A DNA stretch of 64,000 nt from the NCBI RefSeq assembly GCF_007860075.1, contig NZ_SJPP01000001.1:4313490-4377489 (forward strand), in the 5' to 3' direction. The notes under the pieces were generated by a model. That model was given only the letters and a program-made list of their open reading frames with translations, made no database searches and was not told the origin of the DNA. Origin of the DNA: Symmachiella macrocystis. Lineage in GTDB: Bacteria; Planctomycetota; Planctomycetia; Planctomycetales; Planctomycetaceae. Below are positions 34,382 through 44,050 of the stretch, one piece after another. Position numbers and translations under genes: made by a program. Within the stretch, counting starts at the first letter, position 1; the number at the start of each line of letters is the position of its first letter.

Positions 34382-35527
34382 CTACTCCGGGGTATGTTCC
34401 AGTAGCCAGTCTTCCAGAATCACATGCCGGATGTGTGGTGCGCGCAAGAGGGCCGACTTCGCGGGGAGAATGTTTCTCAACCAAGCGAAGCGATTCAGGC
34501 CCGACACGACTCCACTGCTGATCGCTTTGATGTAATTACTTCCCATTTGCTGCGTGACGTTGGTGCTTAAACGTTCAAATGTATTGGGAATGATATTCGG
34601 TTCGGGTCCGACATGGAGGATGGTTTTCACGCCCGAGGCCAAAGTGGTGTAGATCACGTCCCACAACATCTGCGGGTGATCGGTCCAGCGGACGAGGATG
34701 TCGCGGCTGTTGGACTCCGTATAGTCCGCGCCGCCGGTGACGCAGGAAAGGATTTTGGGGTGGGGAGCGACATGGCCCCCTTGAATGTGATAGACCTTCA
34801 TGCCGGCGCGATTTGCGACACTTTTTTCCCAAACCAAGGGGGTGTGCAGCGGCGGCCATTGATGTGGGTTCTTGTGAACGACAACCCGTCCCTCAAAGAA
34901 TTCTTTCTTGAGTTGATTGAACCTGGAGATGGTCTTGGCTTGCCCAAGCACTAAGGCGGCATTGGGAGCCAATTGTGCGGAGGGGCCGATTAGTCCTTTC
35001 CCTTCGCAGCTGATGACCATGCACAGATGTTTGAGTTTTGCAAAATCCAGGGCGATGCCGCGCGTGAAGACAACACCCATGGTTACGTCGTGTGCCAACA
35101 GTGCGCAGTCGTCGCACAGGCTGAGTGGCACAGACAATAGTTGATCGAGCTCATAGACGCCCCCGACGACCAGCGAGGCCAATTCGCCGACGCTATAGCC
35201 CATCGTGAGTTGGACGTTCTGAATATCGGTGCCGTAGAATTCCTTGAGCAAACGCAATTGGGCCAATTCCATGCCCACGATCAACGCGGTGTCATCGGGA
35301 AACGTGGTGAGGGAGGTTTCCCGATTGGTCTCGACGTCACTGACAAGGTCGACCGGTCGGCCAATCGCAGCGGCGCAGATTTCTGAAGACCGTTTCAGTT
35401 CCTCTCGAACGATCTCTCCATAGGCGGGGTGCATCAGCAGTTCGCGACTGCGGCCCATGTTGGTGACGTTGTATCCCCGGAACGCAAGTGCAGCGGATTG
35501 AATTCCGCCTTCAAAGGGGTCGTCCAT
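34382..35527 (-). CDS. FabD-like malonyl/acyltransferase-fold protein
   Basis: The 381-residue protein has the acyltransferase nucleophile elbow as GYSVGELASLVVGGVYE (Ser at about 130), equivalent to GHSxGE in FabD. The downstream His appears in QWPPLHTPLVWEKSV (about 250), near the C-terminus GPEPNIIPNTFERL resembles the FabD GPG block. No signal peptide is seen. FabD transfers malonyl groups from CoA to acyl carrier protein, but FabD is usually near 310 residues and in the fab cluster. This protein is longer and stands alone, so substrate and acceptor may differ. It is divergent from the MBL-fold gene with 299 bp between. Confidence 0.72.
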   Translation of the reverse strand: MDDPFEGGIQSAALAFRGYNVTNMGRSRELLMHPAYGEIVREELKRSSEICAAAIGRPVDLVSDVETNRETSLTTFPDDTALIVGMELAQLRLLKEFYGTDIQNVQLTMGYSVGELASLVVGGVYELDQLLSVPLSLCDDCALLAHDVTMGVVFTRGIALDFAKLKHLCMVISCEGKGLIGPSAQLAPNAALVLGQAKTISRFNQLKKEFFEGRVVVHKNPHQWPPLHTPLVWEKSVANRAGMKVYHIQGGHVAPHPKILSCVTGGADYTESNSRDILVRWTDHPQMLWDVIYTTLASGVKTILHVGPEPNIIPNTFERLSTNVTQQMGSNYIKAISSGVVSGLNRFAWLRNILPAKSALLRAPHIRHVILEDWLLEHTPE

Positions 35528-35826
35528 CGAAAATCTCGCGATTCAAGTGAGTTCTGGGATGAAAACCGTCTCAAGGTGGGCTACTGTATTGCCTGTGTTC
35601 TAAAACCGAGACGTGGCTGGCCCATTGTACATCTGACCACTGATTCAACTGTGCAAGTGGTCACAAACCGACGGTGCCGGTTCATTTCTTCGGCGATGTT
35701 GCTTGTTTTGATGAAACGCAGTTTTATATCGCTTTGGGGCAGCTTGGCATAGGTGTCTCCAGGGATTCAGTCAACGAGGTCCGCCCCGGCCACAGGTCGG
35801 CGTACTGTGAAAGACGTCAAAACGTC

Positions 35827-36789
35827 GTGAATATCCCCACTGATCCGTCGCAAACTGTTTCCGTTCATAGGATTCAGATCCCGAATCCTTTTTTTGAAGG
35901 CGACACCAACGTCTACTTGTTGGACACCGAGCCGCTGACATTGATAGATACGGGGATTGGGACCGAAGCGGCATTCAAGTCGCTTTCCGCAGGTTTTCAA
36001 GCCGCCGGCCACCGCATCGAGTCGTTAGAGCGGCTCATATTGACGCACAAACACCAAGATCATTTTGGCTTGTCGCGGCGACTGCAAGATTTGACCGGCT
36101 GCGAAGTCTTTATCCACGAGGACGATCTGCGCGACGTCACGCATGTGAGCGAGCGGCTAGACGAGTATGTTGGCATCATCCAGGAGCGGCTGACCGGTTG
36201 GGGCGTGCCGACTGCGGATATCGAACACGTCTCCAGTATGCCGTATCGACTCGACAAATTGTGCGGTTCCACCGCAGCACAGTCGTTGAGCGACGGACAG
36301 CGTCTCAAATGTGGCGAAACAGAGATGGAGGTCATCCATACTCCGGGGCATACCGTGGGCAGCATCTGTTTGCAGCTGGAGAACTATCTGTTCACCGGCG
36401 ACCACGTGCTGCCGGGATACACGCCCAATATCGGCGGCGCTGATATTGAGTACAACGGGCTGTTGGGGATGTATCTGAAGTCTTTGGAGCGAATTGCCGG
36501 ATTCGATCGTCCGGGGTTGACGGTCTTACCCGGCCACCACGATCCGGTCACGGATTTGACAGCGCATGTGCAAAAAACGGTTGCGCATCATGCACAGCGC
36601 GAGTCGCAGATCGTAGATTTACTCACCGGCGGAGTAGGGCTCAGCGTGTACGAAATCGCCATCAAAATGTTCGGCACGATGCACGACTTTCATTTGGTGC
36701 TGGGAACCGGCGAGGTGCACACACACCTGGAATTGCTGCTCGATAAGAACCAGGTGGTGCACGAAGCGGGGCGCTATTATTCGGCCTAG
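35827..36789 (+). CDS. MBL-fold metallo-hydrolase
   Basis: The 320-residue protein has the full metallo-beta-lactamase motif set: LTHKHQDHFG (HxHxDH), HTPGHTVGS, FTGDHVLPG and LPGHHDP. The start is set at the GTG at 35827, which gives MNIPTDPSQTVSVHRIQIPN and places the first core strand (NVYLLDTEPLTLIDTG) at the usual distance. An open frame extends back to 35674, but those residues look non-coding. A winged-helix-like C-terminus (LLTGGVGLSVYEIAIKMFG...HLELLLDKNQVV) resembles the LACTB2-type arrangement. Two zinc ions and hydrolysis of a thioester, phosphodiester or lactone are expected from the family; the substrate is unknown. Confidence 0.85.
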   Translation: MNIPTDPSQTVSVHRIQIPNPFFEGDTNVYLLDTEPLTLIDTGIGTEAAFKSLSAGFQAAGHRIESLERLILTHKHQDHFGLSRRLQDLTGCEVFIHEDDLRDVTHVSERLDEYVGIIQERLTGWGVPTADIEHVSSMPYRLDKLCGSTAAQSLSDGQRLKCGETEMEVIHTPGHTVGSICLQLENYLFTGDHVLPGYTPNIGGADIEYNGLLGMYLKSLERIAGFDRPGLTVLPGHHDPVTDLTAHVQKTVAHHAQRESQIVDLLTGGVGLSVYEIAIKMFGTMHDFHLVLGTGEVHTHLELLLDKNQVVHEAGRYYSA

Positions 36790-37021
36790 TTGCCAGTGTT
36801 GCAACCTGTTTGCTGGAAAAGGCTTGCGTTGTAAATCACGTGACCTGTCTTGAAAGGCGGTCGTTACCCTGCTAACATATCTACTAACCCTCCTAGAACG
36901 TCCCTCCTTAACTTTGTGAAGTCCCACCTAAGTTGTGCCGGTGCAAATAAGTTGCGTTGGACCAAACGTTAGCCGACGTTTCTACCTCGCCATTGAGCAC
37001 CGCGTTCCAGCCGGAGCATCC

Positions 37022-39373
37022 ATGAGCTTGCGTCCTGTTTTCCAGTTCGGAATCGTGATCGTTTGCGTCATATTTTGTGTCGCCAACTGCGAAGGCACTC
37101 TCCACGCCGAGGATGCCTCGGAGGCGCAGATCGATTTCCCAAAAGACGTTCAGCCCTTTTTCAATGACTACTGCGGCGCTTGTCACAATCCCGACGACCA
37201 AATCGGCGGATTGGATCTCGAGCAGTATCAATCGATCGAATCGGTCACGACCGAGCGCGCGACTTGGCAGAAGATTCTTCACGCCTTAAACACCAAGGAA
37301 ATGCCTCCTGAGGACGAAGCGCAGCCCAGTGAGGAACAACGAAAGGCGATCACGAAATGGATCGACCTGGAGTTGAAAAGTTTTGATTGCACAAAAGTTG
37401 GCAACCCTGGCCGCGTGACTATCCGCCGGCTCAATCGCGTGGAGTACAACAACACGATCCGCGATTTGATGGGTGGCGATTTTCAACCCGCGGACGATTT
37501 TCCCTCGGACGACGTCGGTTATGGATTCGACAACATCGGTGACGTGCTATCGATGTCGCCGCTGCTGATGGAGAAATATCTCTCCGCTGCGGAAAAAATT
37601 GTGGAAACCGCTCTTTGGGCCGAAGATCCCTACAAGGCTCCGCGTAAGAGCTTTGAGGGCGCAGAGATGCAGCAAGATCGTGGCGGCAACGTTTTTGGCA
37701 AATTCCGCTCATTGGCGTCGATGGGTGAAGTTTTTACGGAGCATGAATTTTCAGCCGACGGCGACTACTTGGTGATTTGTGAGGCGTACGGCAAGCAGGC
37801 GGGACCGGATCCGGCGAAAATGGAATTCCGGATCGACGGCAAAGCGGTCGAGACGGTGAATGTGACTGCTGTCTCGGAGTCGCCGGGTTACTACGAAATC
37901 CGCATACCGATCACCGCCGGCAAACATCGCGTGGGAGTCGCCTTCATAAACGACTACTACCAACCAAAACATGAAGACCCCAAACTGCGCGGCGATCGCA
38001 ACCTGTATATTTGCAACGTGGCCATCCAAGGACCGATTGAAATAACACCCCAGGAATTACCGGAGACACACAAGCGGCTCGTGTTTTGCGACCTCTCGGA
38101 AGGGGAAGACCCACTTAAGTGCGCACATGCGATTCTTGAAAAATTCATCACCCGCGCGTTTCGCCGCCCGGCCACTGAAGATGAGATCCAAAATTTCATG
38201 CGGCTGGGATACAAGATTATCGAGGACGGCGGCACCTCCGAACAGGCATTGCAGGTGGTCTTCAAAGCCATCCTGATTTCACCACAGTTTTTGTTCCGCA
38301 TCGAATTGAATGAAGCCTCCGAAAAGGGTGAGCAGGACCGTGCTCTGAACGATTATGAGTTGGCATCGCGGTTGTCCTATTGGCTGTGGAGCAGCATGCC
38401 GGATGACGAATTGTTCGAACTGGCCGGTAAAGGAGAGTTGAGCAAGCCGCTCGTATTGGAAGCACAAATTCGCCGGATGCTGGCTGATCCCAAATCGTCA
38501 GCACTGGTGGAAAACTTTGCCGGGCAATGGCTGCAACTGCGCAGTTTGACGGAGGCGGCACCGAACAAAGATGTCTTCAGCGAATTCGACGATGAATTGC
38601 GGATGGCGATGCGGCGCGAGACCGAAATGTTTTTCGCGGCTGCGATTCGTGAAAACCTGAGCATCTTAGATTTTCTCGACGGCAAGTTCACTTACGTCAA
38701 CGAGCGATTGGCCAAGCATTATGGACTTGAAGGAGTCAGCGGTCCGGAGTTTCGTCGCGTCTCTTTAGAAGGAACCCAACGGGCCGGCGTATTGACGCAG
38801 GCCAGTATTTTGACGATTACCTCGGATCCCACGCGGACCTCGCCCGTGAAGCGGGGGAAATGGATTTTGGACAATATTTTAGCCAGTCCGCCCCTCCCAC
38901 CGCCGCCGGACGTTCCCCTGCTGTCAGAGGACGCCGACGCGGTTGCATCGGGTACGTTGCGGCAACGATTTGAGATTCATCGTTCCAATCCCGCCTGCAT
39001 TTCCTGCCATGAGAAAATGGACCCTCTTGGTTTTGGTTTTGAGAATTTCGACGCGATCGGCCGCTGGCGGACCAAAGACTCCGGCTTTGACGTCGACGCC
39101 TCTGGCACGTTACCTGATGGACAGACGTTTAATGGTCCCACAGAACTGCTGACAATTCTTAAGGCGAGCCGAGGCGAATTTAGCCGATGTTTAACTGAGA
39201 AGATGTTGACCTACGCGCTGGGGCGGGGCCTTGAGTACTACGACAAGTGTGCAGTAGACTCAATCTGTGATGCCCTGGACAAAGACGACTACAAATTCAC
39301 GACCATGTTTTTTGAAATCGCAAAAAGCGATCCGTTTCGCAATCGACGGAACTCTCCAGGAGATAAAAAATGA
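37022..39373 (+). CDS. DUF1592/DUF1588/DUF1585 planctomycete cytochrome (PSD1-type)
   Basis: The ATG at 37022 gives a signal peptide (FQFGIVIVCVIFCVANCEGTLHAED); a frame extending back to 36935 is less likely. The 783-residue protein has an N-terminal cytochrome domain with CxxCH (DYCGACHNPDDQIGG, about 48). DUF1587 follows (VTIRRLNRVEYNNTIRDLMG, about 140), then DUF1595/1592 (about 365-570) and DUF1588 (RAGVLTQASILTITSDPTRTSPVKRG, about 595). A second CxxCH is in CISCHEKMDPLGFGFENFD (about 659), and DUF1585 closes the protein (LTEKMLTYALGRGLEYYD, about 735). It is a di-heme exported protein, always next to DUF1552 genes in planctomycetes, and its stop overlaps the next start. The reaction is unknown. 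Confidence 0.92.
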   Translation: MSLRPVFQFGIVIVCVIFCVANCEGTLHAEDASEAQIDFPKDVQPFFNDYCGACHNPDDQIGGLDLEQYQSIESVTTERATWQKILHALNTKEMPPEDEAQPSEEQRKAITKWIDLELKSFDCTKVGNPGRVTIRRLNRVEYNNTIRDLMGGDFQPADDFPSDDVGYGFDNIGDVLSMSPLLMEKYLSAAEKIVETALWAEDPYKAPRKSFEGAEMQQDRGGNVFGKFRSLASMGEVFTEHEFSADGDYLVICEAYGKQAGPDPAKMEFRIDGKAVETVNVTAVSESPGYYEIRIPITAGKHRVGVAFINDYYQPKHEDPKLRGDRNLYICNVAIQGPIEITPQELPETHKRLVFCDLSEGEDPLKCAHAILEKFITRAFRRPATEDEIQNFMRLGYKIIEDGGTSEQALQVVFKAILISPQFLFRIELNEASEKGEQDRALNDYELASRLSYWLWSSMPDDELFELAGKGELSKPLVLEAQIRRMLADPKSSALVENFAGQWLQLRSLTEAAPNKDVFSEFDDELRMAMRRETEMFFAAAIRENLSILDFLDGKFTYVNERLAKHYGLEGVSGPEFRRVSLEGTQRAGVLTQASILTITSDPTRTSPVKRGKWILDNILASPPLPPPPDVPLLSEDADAVASGTLRQRFEIHRSNPACISCHEKMDPLGFGFENFDAIGRWRTKDSGFDVDASGTLPDGQTFNGPTELLTILKASRGEFSRCLTEKMLTYALGRGLEYYDKCAVDSICDALDKDDYKFTTMFFEIAKSDPFRNRRNSPGDKK

Positions 39374-40752
39374 GCAAGAACTGGCATATCCCGCGTCGTA
39401 CGTTTTTACGTGGCATGGGAACGGCGATCGCTTTGCCTATGTTCGATGCCATGTTGCCGGCCGTTAGCCGCGCTGCAGAAGCAGAAACAGCCGCCGCCAC
39501 GACTGCATCTGCCACCACCGCTGCGGCGCCAATGCGGACGGCCTACTTCTATGTTCCCAACGGCGTGCACATGGAGCATTGGAAGCCGAAGACGGACGGG
39601 ACCGACTTTGAATTGCCGGAAATCTTAGCTCCTTTGGAGGAAGTGCGAGGCGACATCAACATCCTCACCGGTTTGGCGCACGACAAGGCAAAAGCCAATG
39701 GCGACGGTGCCGGCGACCACGCACGGTCCGGGGCTGCGTTCCTAACCGGTTGCCAACCACGCAAGACAGATGGCGCCGACATCAAAGCCGGCATTTCCGT
39801 CGACCAGTTCGCCGCCCAGCACGTTGGCAAGCATACGAAGTTTGCCTCGCTGGAATTAGGACTGGAACGAGGACGCCAGGCAGGAAATTGCGACTCAGGC
39901 TATAGCTGCGCGTATTCATCCAACGTCTCATGGCGCAGTGAATCGACGCCGATGGCCAAGGAGATTGATCCACGATTGGTCTTTGAACGGCTGTTTTCGG
40001 TCGGATCGACCCAAGAGGTCGCCGGCAGCGTCGCGCGTCGCAACCGGGAGCGCAAAAGCATCCTCGACTTTGTCTCGGATGACGCAAAATCTCTGAGAAA
40101 AAAATTAGGACGCAAAGATAAACGGAAGTTGAGCGAATACCTCTCCGGCGTCCGCGAAATCGAACAACGGATCGCTAAAAGCGAGACGCGAGAGACCATT
40201 ACCGTTGCCGGCGTGACCGCTCCGGCGGGGATTCCCAAGGATTTAGGGGAACACTATCGCCTGATGTGTGACATGCTGGTCTTAGCGCTTCAGGGAGATT
40301 TGACACGGATTTCGACATTCATGGTGGGCAACGCGGGTAGCAACCGCAGTTTTCCCTTCATTGATGTGCCGGAAGGGCATCACAGCCTGTCGCATCACCA
40401 GAACAAACCTGAGACACTGGAAAAGATCAAAAAGATTAACTTGTTCCATATGCAGCAGTTTGCATATTTCCTTAAGCGGTTGAAATCGATCGAAGAGGGT
40501 GAAGGAACTTTGTTGGACAACTGTGCGATCGTTTACGGATCGGCCATCGGCGATGGAAATCGTCACAATCACAACGACTTGCCTGTGGTCTTGGCCGGCA
40601 AGGCGGGCGGTACGATTCAAACCGGACGGCACATTGTTTACGAAGACGATACGCCCATGAATAATTTGTTTTTATCATTGCTGGATCGCCAAGGAGTCGA
40701 AGTGGAATCCTTGGGAGACAGCTCCGGACGTTTGAAGGGACTGGAAGGCTGA
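39370..40752 (+). CDS. DUF1552 domain protein, Tat-like leader
   Basis: The ATG at 39370 overlaps the cytochrome's TGA (ATGA), indicating translational coupling. The 460-residue product has a Tat-like leader (IPRRTFLRGMGTAIALPMFDAMLPAV) and then an Ala/Thr stretch to about residue 55. The DUF1552 core shows AYFYVPNGVHMEHWKP, NILTGLAHDKAKANGDGAGDHARSG, FASLELGLERGR and NNLFLSLLDRQGVEVESLGDSSG. DUF1552 shares the alkaline-phosphatase-like fold with DUF1501. With its partner it forms the second domain-of-unknown-function module of this window. A hairpin terminator follows. Confidence 0.9.
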   Translation: MSKNWHIPRRTFLRGMGTAIALPMFDAMLPAVSRAAEAETAAATTASATTAAAPMRTAYFYVPNGVHMEHWKPKTDGTDFELPEILAPLEEVRGDINILTGLAHDKAKANGDGAGDHARSGAAFLTGCQPRKTDGADIKAGISVDQFAAQHVGKHTKFASLELGLERGRQAGNCDSGYSCAYSSNVSWRSESTPMAKEIDPRLVFERLFSVGSTQEVAGSVARRNRERKSILDFVSDDAKSLRKKLGRKDKRKLSEYLSGVREIEQRIAKSETRETITVAGVTAPAGIPKDLGEHYRLMCDMLVLALQGDLTRISTFMVGNAGSNRSFPFIDVPEGHHSLSHHQNKPETLEKIKKINLFHMQQFAYFLKRLKSIEEGEGTLLDNCAIVYGSAIGDGNRHNHNDLPVVLAGKAGGTIQTGRHIVYEDDTPMNNLFLSLLDRQGVEVESLGDSSGRLKGLEG

Positions 40753-40758
40753 TTTTGC

Positions 40759-40780
40759 AAGCGGGGCAACCCCGTTTATT
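40759..40780 (+). terminator. Hairpin terminator after the DUF1552 gene
   Basis: AAGCGGGG pairs with CCCCGTTT over a three-base CAA loop (one G-T pair), followed by ATT. It lies 10 bp after the stop codon of the DUF1552 gene. Confidence 0.55.
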
Positions 40781-40968
40781 CAACAAGGTCTGCCGGTCCG
40801 TTATTATGGGGATGAAAACTGAGCGACGATACATTGTTTCAATTCCTCGAGGCGCCTGCTGCGGACACGATGGTGTCAGTTTCTAAAACGGGTGCAACTG
40901 GGTATTGAAACTGGTCCTCATCGCGACTTCCCCCTTTACGTGACATCTCTTGCGGACTTCTAGGCCCC

Positions 40969-41610
40969 ATGCCGGTTGACGAAACGGATCGATTGCTTGT
41001 TCAACGCATTCGCCAGGGAGACTCCCAGGCGTGGGAAGAGTTGATCGCTCGTTACGAAGGACGGTTGTTGGCATTTGTGATGAGCCGTCTCGGCAAACGG
41101 GCCGTGAGTGAAGATGTCGTGCAGGAGGCGTTCTTGGGGTTCGTGGTCAGCCTGCCCAACTACAACGACAAGACGCCGCTGGAAAGCTATCTGTTCGCGA
41201 TTGCCGCACATAAGCTGACCGACACGCTACGTCGCGAAGGGCGACGTCCGACCATCCCGCTCATGGCTGCTACTGAGACCAGCGTGCCGGCTGCCGAGCC
41301 GCGAGCCAATGTCCGCATGGCATCCAGCATCGCTCGCAGTGGCGAACGGCGTTCGGTCGAAGAGGCGTTCCTGAGAGAAACGCTGGAATCGATGATCGCC
41401 TCTTGGAAGGAAAAAGGCGAATACGAACGAATGATGTGTATGGAGCTGTTATTCGTGCTCGGTTTGCAGAATAAAGAAGCGGCACAACGGCTGAGAATTT
41501 CCGAGCAAGCGGTCGCCAATCACAAACATTTTGTGGTGAGCAAACTCAAGCAAGCGGCCGAAGCATCGTTGCTACGCGACCTGAACTTCGAGAGTCTGGG
41601 TTTGTCGTAG
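40969..41610 (+). CDS. ECF-type RNA polymerase sigma factor
   Basis: The 213-residue protein has sigma-70 region 2 (QGDSQAWEELIARYEGRLLAFVMSRLGKRAVSEDVVQEAFLGF, about 15-60, with the DVVQEAFL core). A flexible linker of about 60 residues follows, then region 4 (LFVLGLQNKEAAQRLRISEQAVANHKHFVVSKLKQAA, about 160-197) with the HTH. No regions 1 or 3 are present, so it is an ECF-family member. No anti-sigma gene is adjacent: the downstream gene runs toward it. It may control the surface-protein genes around it, which cannot be shown here. Confidence 0.9.
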   Translation: MPVDETDRLLVQRIRQGDSQAWEELIARYEGRLLAFVMSRLGKRAVSEDVVQEAFLGFVVSLPNYNDKTPLESYLFAIAAHKLTDTLRREGRRPTIPLMAATETSVPAAEPRANVRMASSIARSGERRSVEEAFLRETLESMIASWKEKGEYERMMCMELLFVLGLQNKEAAQRLRISEQAVANHKHFVVSKLKQAAEASLLRDLNFESLGLS

Positions 41611-41644
41611 CAGGTCCGCTCGGCGTTACTTCGCCTATGCAACT

Positions 41645-41659
41645 AAGCCGAAGGCTTTT
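41645..41659 (+). terminator. Short hairpin after the sigma-factor gene
   Basis: AAGCC-GAA-GGCTT followed by TT, overlapping the end of the convergent gene at 41658. The stem is only 5 bp, so this is a weak call. Confidence 0.35.
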
Positions 41660-42752
41660 AACGACGAGTCGTTTGATTGAATTGGGCGGGATCAAACGCG
41701 TCGGTCGTATCGCTGATTTGTTTGCGAATCTTTGCCTTTTCACGTTCCATACGCGTGGCGACTTCCGCACGGGGAGATGCAAGCGATTCCCCCGTTAAGG
41801 TCTTTTTGATTTGTTGCTGCAAATCCTGTTTGGCCAACGCGCGGCCCCCTTTGCCGGCGGCAACGCTCGCCACCCATTTGCGGATTTCCTGCTGCTGCAG
41901 GTGTCCGCTGCGACCTCGGAACAGGAGTCGGGAGCCGTGATGATTGTCGTCCAGTTTCGTCAATAGGGGGCTACTTTGGGGATTTTTAAAGTCGACCTGT
42001 TTGAGCACGGCGGCCAAGTTGCGTTGTGTGCCGACGCGCGACGAATATTGCCCGACTTTAATGCGGAGCAAACTGAAATCGTTGTCCGATGACGACTCGG
42101 CATGGCAATGCGCGTTGGCACAGGTGTTCATTAAAATCGGTTGAATTCTCGCCGTGAAGTTTTGTGCGTTGTCACGGGATAATCCTCCCAAGGATTCGGC
42201 TTCGTAGTCCAGTCCCGCGAACTTTTGGCGACTGGTCGTTTTGCCGTTTTCTAATGCGTCCGGCGATTCTCCTAACATGGCGTCAAGCCGTCGGAGCATC
42301 CGCCGTGATTGGATACGTCCCGGTTCCAGGGCCACGGCATCGTTGAGTTCTCGTTGCGCTTCTTTCAGCAGGTTGAAACCAATACACCACCGTGCCAAGA
42401 CGACATGATCCGAGGCCGTCGGCTTATCAAAATCCGCCCGCTTTTTGTTGTAGGCATCATGCAGATCCGTGCAAACATGCCGGACCATATTATCGGGCAC
42501 AAACATTTCGCCGCGAGATTTCTGGACGCGATATTCACCGCCGCCATGCGAGATGCGCCCTTTGATGATTTTGCCGTTGTCCAACAGCAACAGTCCCGAT
42601 TCCACCACATGGGGCGTCGGTGATTTCGGCGCCGGTTCGCTGGCAAACGCGATGTGGGACATGGCGATGATGGCACTGAAGAGCATGGCCCAGATGCGCG
42701 GATCGTCGAGTCGCAGTGAAAATTTTCGTTGGATTGATGTGTGATCGGTCAC
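41658..42752 (-). CDS. Exported protein with TPR-like part and c-heme-like motif
   Basis: The start is taken as GTG at 42752, preceded by GGAAGGGAATCC, giving MTDHTSIQRKFSLRLDDPRI and a signal peptide (WAMLFSAIIAMSHIAFASE). A frame extending to 42905 lacks support. The 364-residue product has a beta-rich segment (LLLLDNGKIIKGRISHGGGEYRVQ), then a helical TPR-like stretch (HVVLARWCIGFNLLKEAQRELNDAVALEPG). A planctomycete cytochrome-like motif follows (LMNTCANAHCHAES, about 217), and the rest is charged helices. The CxxxxCH spacing differs from classical CxxCH, as often in planctomycete C domains. It probably acts in the periplasm; role unknown. It is convergent with the sigma-factor gene. Confidence 0.65.
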   Translation of the reverse strand: MTDHTSIQRKFSLRLDDPRIWAMLFSAIIAMSHIAFASEPAPKSPTPHVVESGLLLLDNGKIIKGRISHGGGEYRVQKSRGEMFVPDNMVRHVCTDLHDAYNKKRADFDKPTASDHVVLARWCIGFNLLKEAQRELNDAVALEPGRIQSRRMLRRLDAMLGESPDALENGKTTSRQKFAGLDYEAESLGGLSRDNAQNFTARIQPILMNTCANAHCHAESSSDNDFSLLRIKVGQYSSRVGTQRNLAAVLKQVDFKNPQSSPLLTKLDDNHHGSRLLFRGRSGHLQQQEIRKWVASVAAGKGGRALAKQDLQQQIKKTLTGESLASPRAEVATRMEREKAKIRKQISDTTDAFDPAQFNQTTRR

Positions 42753-42935
42753 GGTGACGGATTCCCTTCCGAACGGCGGATATTCCGCAGTTGCGCACAT
42801 TCCCGGTCGCCGAAATGAGAGCGGCAGACTGACCGCGAATTGAGATGGCCTGTGATTGGGGGGTGAGAGGAGCGGGAGGATACCCGGCCATCGGTGATGG
42901 GTCAATTGGAATTGCTACACCGGCGGTTTGGCTGT

Positions 42936-43643
42936 TCAACGTCTCAACGATTCGGCGGCTCGCTGGACTTGTTGAAACAGTCCGCGTCCCTCGTCTACCA
43001 CGGGAGACCTCATCCAGCCCCCTTCGATCAACACGCCATAGGTCAATGCGCACAACATCGCGTAGGAGAACAAGTTTGCCAAGACGTTTGAGCCCATGAA
43101 TTTGAGTGCGCTGCCGGCTGATTTGGCGAGTTTGAAGCGAATTCCCGTAAATTGAACGCTAAAGATCTCATCGAGAATTAAGTGTGACAAAAACCCGACG
43201 GCCACGGCTCCGGCCATCAAGAATCGCGTGCTAGCTTGGTCGCTGCGGTATCCCAAAAAGACGAGTTCTGCGACGATGAACAACGCGGGAATACTGTGGA
43301 ACATGCCGCGGTGGACTGTTAGTTTGCCGACGATGGTTGCGCCCAGATAGCGGACGACGAGGTAGATCACGACCGCTAGAAACATCGCCCCTTCGTATCC
43401 GCCTCCCCAGAGCACCAACCGTGGCATCAAGACCAAGGGGGCGACGGCGGCGGTCAAGGCGAACAGCTCGCGGGAAGGCGTGCTATTTTCCAAGTCCAAG
43501 TCGGGCAACATGCCGCCGACAGCGGTCAGGCAACCGGCCAAGGCGCCTTGCATGGGCGTGAATCCACCGAGCATTGTAGCGCCCACTCCGTAACCAACAC
43601 CCAAAACACCGCTGGTCGTGACGTGTCCGCGAAAATTGGCCAT
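42936..43643 (-). CDS. YdjM/DUF457-type membrane-bound metal-dependent hydrolase
   Basis: The 235-residue protein has four to five hydrophobic segments. Its metal-ligand motifs are those of the YdjM family: LPDLDLENS (about 46), TVHRGMFHSIPAL (about 110) and FLSHLILDEI (about 150). Family members are inner-membrane proteins with a His/Asp site facing the membrane; one is part of the LexA regulon in E. coli. The physiological substrate is not known. The gene stands alone, with 183 bp to the preceding c-heme gene start and 407 bp to the divergent PEP-CTERM gene. Confidence 0.8.
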   Translation of the reverse strand: MANFRGHVTTSGVLGVGYGVGATMLGGFTPMQGALAGCLTAVGGMLPDLDLENSTPSRELFALTAAVAPLVLMPRLVLWGGGYEGAMFLAVVIYLVVRYLGATIVGKLTVHRGMFHSIPALFIVAELVFLGYRSDQASTRFLMAGAVAVGFLSHLILDEIFSVQFTGIRFKLAKSAGSALKFMGSNVLANLFSYAMLCALTYGVLIEGGWMRSPVVDEGRGLFQQVQRAAESLRR

Positions 43644-44050
43644 TGTGTGTCATCCTTGATTCAATGGACGGCTAGGTGGAGGTGCGTGGGCGATGGATGG
43701 GTTTTGAGATACCCCAGGACTTGGGAGCATCCGAGTGCCAGAATTTAGGAATGTCTGCCGTGGTCAACGCTATCACATCGTCTCGCTTGGGGGGAGAGGG
43801 ATCGAGGCTTGATAATTCATGCGACCGCTATGGGACGTAAGATCGCGCGGATCATTGTTTTTGATAGGACCCGCAAAACCTGTCCTTCGCAGCAACACAT
43901 TTCGAAGAAGCACGAGAGTCGAATTCTTTTTGATTGACCACAGTTGCGTGGAATGCGAATTTGAAAGTAGGTCGTCCGTTTTTGCAATTCCTCCGGTAGC
44001 GAAGTCACAACTTGATTCAGCAATTGCGGTGATCACAAAAGGAGAAGTCG
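43644..44050. other. Divergent intergenic region before the first PEP-CTERM gene
   Basis: No coding frame is supported. TTTTTGATTGACCACAGTTG at 43929-43948 is a possible, weaker version of the TTNATTGRCACCATTTG box found before the other two PEP-CTERM genes, but it is about 100 bp from the start here instead of about 40. AAAGGAG at 44037-44043 is the ribosome binding site of the gene at 44051. Confidence 0.35.

Noticed and set aside
35674-35826. N-terminal extension of the MBL-fold protein
   Set aside because: The extra 51 residues have no similarity to the family and no ribosome binding site; GTG 35827 fits better.
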